Positions 61,157 to 63,360 of a stretch of 63,360 nucleotides of DNA are shown in pieces; the first letter of the stretch is position 1, and every line of letters begins with the position of its first letter. The stretch is from Acidobacteriota bacterium. GTDB lineage: Bacteria; Acidobacteriota; Vicinamibacteria; Vicinamibacterales; UBA2999. The notes under the pieces are model-generated. The model saw only the letters and a list, made by a program, of their open reading frames with translations, was not told the origin of the DNA and searched no databases. The DNA is taken from assembly GCA_018000455.1 (NCBI GenBank), contig JAGNJW010000028.1:1-63360 (forward strand), in the 5' to 3' direction. A program made the position numbers and the translations under genes.

Positions 61157-62094
61157 CCGCCATGGATCTGTCGGTCAAGATCGGCTCGCTCGAGATGCCG
61201 AACCCGCTCATCGCCGCCAGCGGTTGCTTCGGCTACGGGCTGGAGTACGAGGATGTCGTCGATCTCTCGACCCTCGGCGGCGTCGCCACCAAGGGTCTCT
61301 TCCTCGCCGAGCGCCAAGGCCACCCGCCCGAGCGCATCGCCGAGACACCCTCGGGCATGCTGAACGCGATCGGCCTGCAGGGTATCGGCGTGCACCGCTT
61401 CATCCGCGAGAAGCTGCCGCTCCTGCGCCAGCGCCGCGCCCGCACGATCGTGAACATCTGTGGTACGACCCTCGACGAGTACGTCGAGGTCGCGCGCATC
61501 CTGTCGGATGCCGAGGGCGTCGACGCACTCGAAATCAACATCTCGTGCCCGAATATCAAAGAAGGCGGCATCCAGTTCGGGTGCAGTCTCGACGGCACCT
61601 TCAGCGTCGTCAGTGCGGTTCGCAAGGTCACGACGCTCCCGATCATCCCGAAGCTCACGCCCAACGTGACCTCGCCTGCCTCGTTCGCACGCGCGGCCGA
61701 GGAGGCCGGCGCCGACGCCATCTCGCTCGTGAACACGTTCCTCGCCATGGCCATCGACGTCGAGCAGCGCAAACCGAAGCTCTCGAACGTGGTGGGCGGC
61801 CTGAGCGGTCCGGCCATTCGTCCGATTGCCGTGCGGATGGTGTGGGAATGCCGGCAGGAAGTGAAGATCCCGATCATCGGCATGGGCGGCATCACCGAGG
61901 CGCGTGACGTGCTCGAGTTCATGATCGCCGGCGCCAACGCGGTGCAGGTCGGCACGGCCAACTTCGTCGACCCGTTCATCTGGAGCAAGCTGCTCGACGG
62001 CCTCCGCGACTACCTGCAACGCCACCAGATCACGCGGCTCGCCGACATCGTCGGCGCGCTCGACACCACCTCGCCGGCCAAGGCGCACGCATGA
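61153..62094 (+). CDS. pyrD: Dihydroorotate dehydrogenase (class 1B catalytic subunit)
   Basis: This 313-residue flavoenzyme turns dihydroorotate into orotate. NPLIAASGCFGYGLEY, ALEINISCPNIKEGG (with Asn and the catalytic Cys in the same block), and GMGGITEARDVLEFMIAGANAVQVGTA match class 1B. Presence of pyrK just upstream confirms the NAD-linked form. Start ATG 61153 lies in the pyrK stop; ATG 61162 is a possible alternative. It overlaps pyrF by four bases. Confidence 0.96.
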   Translation: MTAMDLSVKIGSLEMPNPLIAASGCFGYGLEYEDVVDLSTLGGVATKGLFLAERQGHPPERIAETPSGMLNAIGLQGIGVHRFIREKLPLLRQRRARTIVNICGTTLDEYVEVARILSDAEGVDALEINISCPNIKEGGIQFGCSLDGTFSVVSAVRKVTTLPIIPKLTPNVTSPASFARAAEEAGADAISLVNTFLAMAIDVEQRKPKLSNVVGGLSGPAIRPIAVRMVWECRQEVKIPIIGMGGITEARDVLEFMIAGANAVQVGTANFVDPFIWSKLLDGLRDYLQRHQITRLADIVGALDTTSPAKAHA

Positions 62095-62795
62095 ACCCCA
62101 TCCTCGTGGCGCTCGATGTGGATTCGGCCGCCGTGGCGCTGGCCCTGGCCGACCAGCTCCACGGCGCCGTCGGCGGCTACAAGATCGGCAAGCAGCTGTT
62201 CACGGCCGAGGGTCCGTCAATCGTGCGCACGCTGGCCGACCGCGGCGAGCGCACCTTCCTCGATCTCAAGTTCCACGACATCCCCAACACGGTCGCCGGC
62301 GCGGTGGCTTCCGCCGTCGCCACCGGCGCCTGGATGGTCAACGTGCACTGCTCGGGCGGCAGCCGGATGATGCGGGCCGCCGCCGAGTCGGCGGCCAGCG
62401 CCGCGGCGAAGGCGGGGCGGCCGCGGCCGCTCGTCATCGGCGTGACGGTGCTGACGAGCATGGACGAAGCAGCACTGGCCGAGGTCGGCACCTCGCGGCG
62501 GTTGATGGACCAGGTGCTCCATCTGGCCCGGTTGGCGCAGACCTCGGGGCTCGACGGCGTGGTCGCATCTCCGCTCGAGACCAGCGCCATCCGCGCCGCC
62601 TGCGGACCAGATTTCGTTATCGTGACGCCGGGGATCCGAGCTGCAGCCGACGTCGGCAACGACGATCAGGCGCGCACGATGAGCGCGGCCGAAGCAGTGA
62701 AGGCGGGCGCGACGTATCTGGTCATCGGACGGCCCATCACCTCCGCGGCCGATCCGCGAGCCGCCGCGGCAGCCATCGCGGCCCAGCTTTCATAG
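62091..62795 (+). CDS. pyrF: Orotidine 5'-phosphate decarboxylase
   Basis: This 234-residue TIM-barrel enzyme makes UMP from OMP, the last step of the pathway. The catalytic block is FLDLKFHDIPNTV (Asp-x-Lys-x-x-Asp pattern), with ILVALDVDS at the start and VTPGIRAAADVGNDDQART and YLVIGRPITSAADP at the end. It closes the pyrK-pyrD-pyrF unit, followed by a strong hairpin. Confidence 0.96.
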   Translation: MNPILVALDVDSAAVALALADQLHGAVGGYKIGKQLFTAEGPSIVRTLADRGERTFLDLKFHDIPNTVAGAVASAVATGAWMVNVHCSGGSRMMRAAAESAASAAAKAGRPRPLVIGVTVLTSMDEAALAEVGTSRRLMDQVLHLARLAQTSGLDGVVASPLETSAIRAACGPDFVIVTPGIRAAADVGNDDQARTMSAAEAVKAGATYLVIGRPITSAADPRAAAAAIAAQLS

Positions 62796-62819
62796 CAGCG
62801 GACGCGCCCCGAAACGACG

Positions 62820-62847
62820 ACGGGCCGGCCCCGAAGGACCGGCCCGT
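62820..62847. terminator. Strong hairpin terminator between convergent pyrF and pal
   Basis: ACGGGCCGG (62820-62828) and CCGGCCCGT (62839-62847) form a perfect 9-bp stem, with a 10-base loop that can itself pair 2 bp. It lies 25 bases after pyrF and 41 bases before the pal stop. No T-tract, but stem stability and position support a bidirectional terminator. Confidence 0.6.
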
Positions 62848-62887
62848 GCCGTGAACCGTGACACGCCGCGATGACGCGGCTGCCCGC

Positions 62888-63360
62888 TTACTTTGCCGTG
62901 ATGACGAAGTGCCCGCGGCGGTTCTGCTGCCAGCAAGTCTCGTTGCTCTCGGTGCAGAAGGGCGTTTCCTTGCCCTTGCTGATAACCGTGATGCTGCTCT
63001 CGGGAATGCCGAGGCTGACCAGATAGCCCTTCACCGCGGTCGAGCGCCGCTCGCCGAGGCTCAGGTTGTATTCAGCGGTGCCGCGCTCGTCGCAGTGGCC
63101 TTCCACCGTGATACGCAGCGACGGCCACTTCTTGAGGTAGTCGGCGTTGGCCTGCAGAGGACCACGCGCATCCTCGCGCACGCCATACATGTCGAGATCG
63201 AAGTAGACGTCGGCCAGCACGCCTTCACGCGTGAGGTCCGCGATGCTCTTACCGGCCCAGATCTCGGCTTCGGTCGGCACGGGCGGCGGCGGCGGCGGAG
63301 GCGGAGGAGGCGGCGGCGGAGGAGGCGGCGGCGGCGGCGGCGCCACAACCGGGGGCGGGG
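62888..63360 (-). CDS. pal: Peptidoglycan-associated lipoprotein (Pal), N-terminus beyond the window
   Basis: The C-terminal 157 or so residues are visible. An unbroken run of about 20 prolines precedes the OmpA-like domain: VYFDLDMYGVREDARGPL, ITVEGHCDERGTAEYNLSLGERRSTAV, and RRGHFVITAK at the end. This is the meso-diaminopimelate-binding fold of Pal, which links the outer membrane to peptidoglycan in the Tol-Pal system. The lipobox lies beyond the right edge. A GTG at 63346 in the Pro run is not a credible start. The proline run would act as a rigid spacer. Confidence 0.9.
   Translation of the reverse strand, partial: PPPVVAPPPPPPPPPPPPPPPPPPPPVPTEAEIWAGKSIADLTREGVLADVYFDLDMYGVREDARGPLQANADYLKKWPSLRITVEGHCDERGTAEYNLSLGERRSTAVKGYLVSLGIPESSITVISKGKETPFCTESNETCWQQNRRGHFVITAK

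Noticed and set aside
63280..63345. Short tandem repeat as a CRISPR or satellite
   Set aside because: It is the coding sequence of a proline run in Pal, in frame with the OmpA-like domain.

Overview
The window is very G+C-rich, densely coded DNA with no gene-free stretch over about 200 bases. No tRNA, rRNA or CRISPR array was seen. Gene content points to a Gram-negative heterotroph of the Acidobacteriota, most likely the Vicinamibacteria lineage. Supporting features are a TonB-dependent receptor with an N-terminal carboxypeptidase-regulatory-like domain, FG-GAP/ASPIC secreted proteins, several M28 peptidases, Pal, two TolC-type channels, and acetamidase/formamidase. The assignment is an inference from gene content, not from a marker gene.

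Layout. 1-7.5 kb: the tail of an ISAzo13-like transposase, an NhaC-type antiporter, a TIGR04076/aldo-keto reductase pair, a CobA-HemD fusion, a D-aminoacylase-like lipoprotein, and a RES/Xre toxin-antitoxin pair with a clear promoter-operator. 7.5-13.1 kb: a housekeeping run on the minus strand (pyrE, truA, uppS, cdsA, dxr, rseP). 13.2-16.8 kb: a TolC-family channel and two glycosyltransferases. 16.8-27.1 kb: a RiPP locus. On the plus strand lie a 100-residue precursor with a Nif11-type leader ending in Gly-Gly and a PoyD-like radical SAM peptide epimerase. Divergent on the minus strand lies an export operon: TolC, HlyD, C39-peptidase ABC exporter (NHLM ABC1), second ABC protein (NHLM ABC2) and a cyclic-nucleotide-binding-domain protein. 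27.1-35.5 kb: greB, TIGR02757, an M28 peptidase, pntA-pntB transhydrogenase, PhzF, DUF1697 and DUF1028 proteins. 35.6-42.2 kb: secreted or periplasmic proteins (FG-GAP/ASPIC, acetamidase/formamidase, M28 with PA domain, DUF3500) and a 167-bp inverted-repeat element. 42.2-47.1 kb: a tightly coupled amine-catabolism-like operon (hydrolase, aromatic-type decarboxylase, gabT, gabD). 47.1-52.2 kb: small accessory genes (membrane protein, VOC, RCC1 repeats, DUF1801, metallo-beta-lactamase fold, class V aminotransferase) and a decayed secreted protein. 52.2-62.8 kb: de novo pyrimidine synthesis in two arms, pyrR-pyrB-pyrC-pyrE-like on the minus strand and pyrK-pyrD-pyrF on the plus strand, separated by a membrane phosphodiesterase-like gene and a TonB receptor. 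The right edge cuts into a proline-rich Pal lipoprotein.

How it works together. The pyrimidine genes cover carbamoyl-aspartate to UMP, with pyrE present twice; carA/carB are not in the window. The most interesting system is the RiPP locus. The precursor would be epimerised at some core residues, cut after Gly70 by the C39 domain, and exported through the ABC-HlyD-TolC conduit. The core has no Cys, and no lanthionine, splicease or methyltransferase gene is adjacent, so the predicted product is a compact D-residue-containing peptide. Several genes begin 6-9 bases after a TATAAT-like hexamer, suggesting leaderless transcripts.
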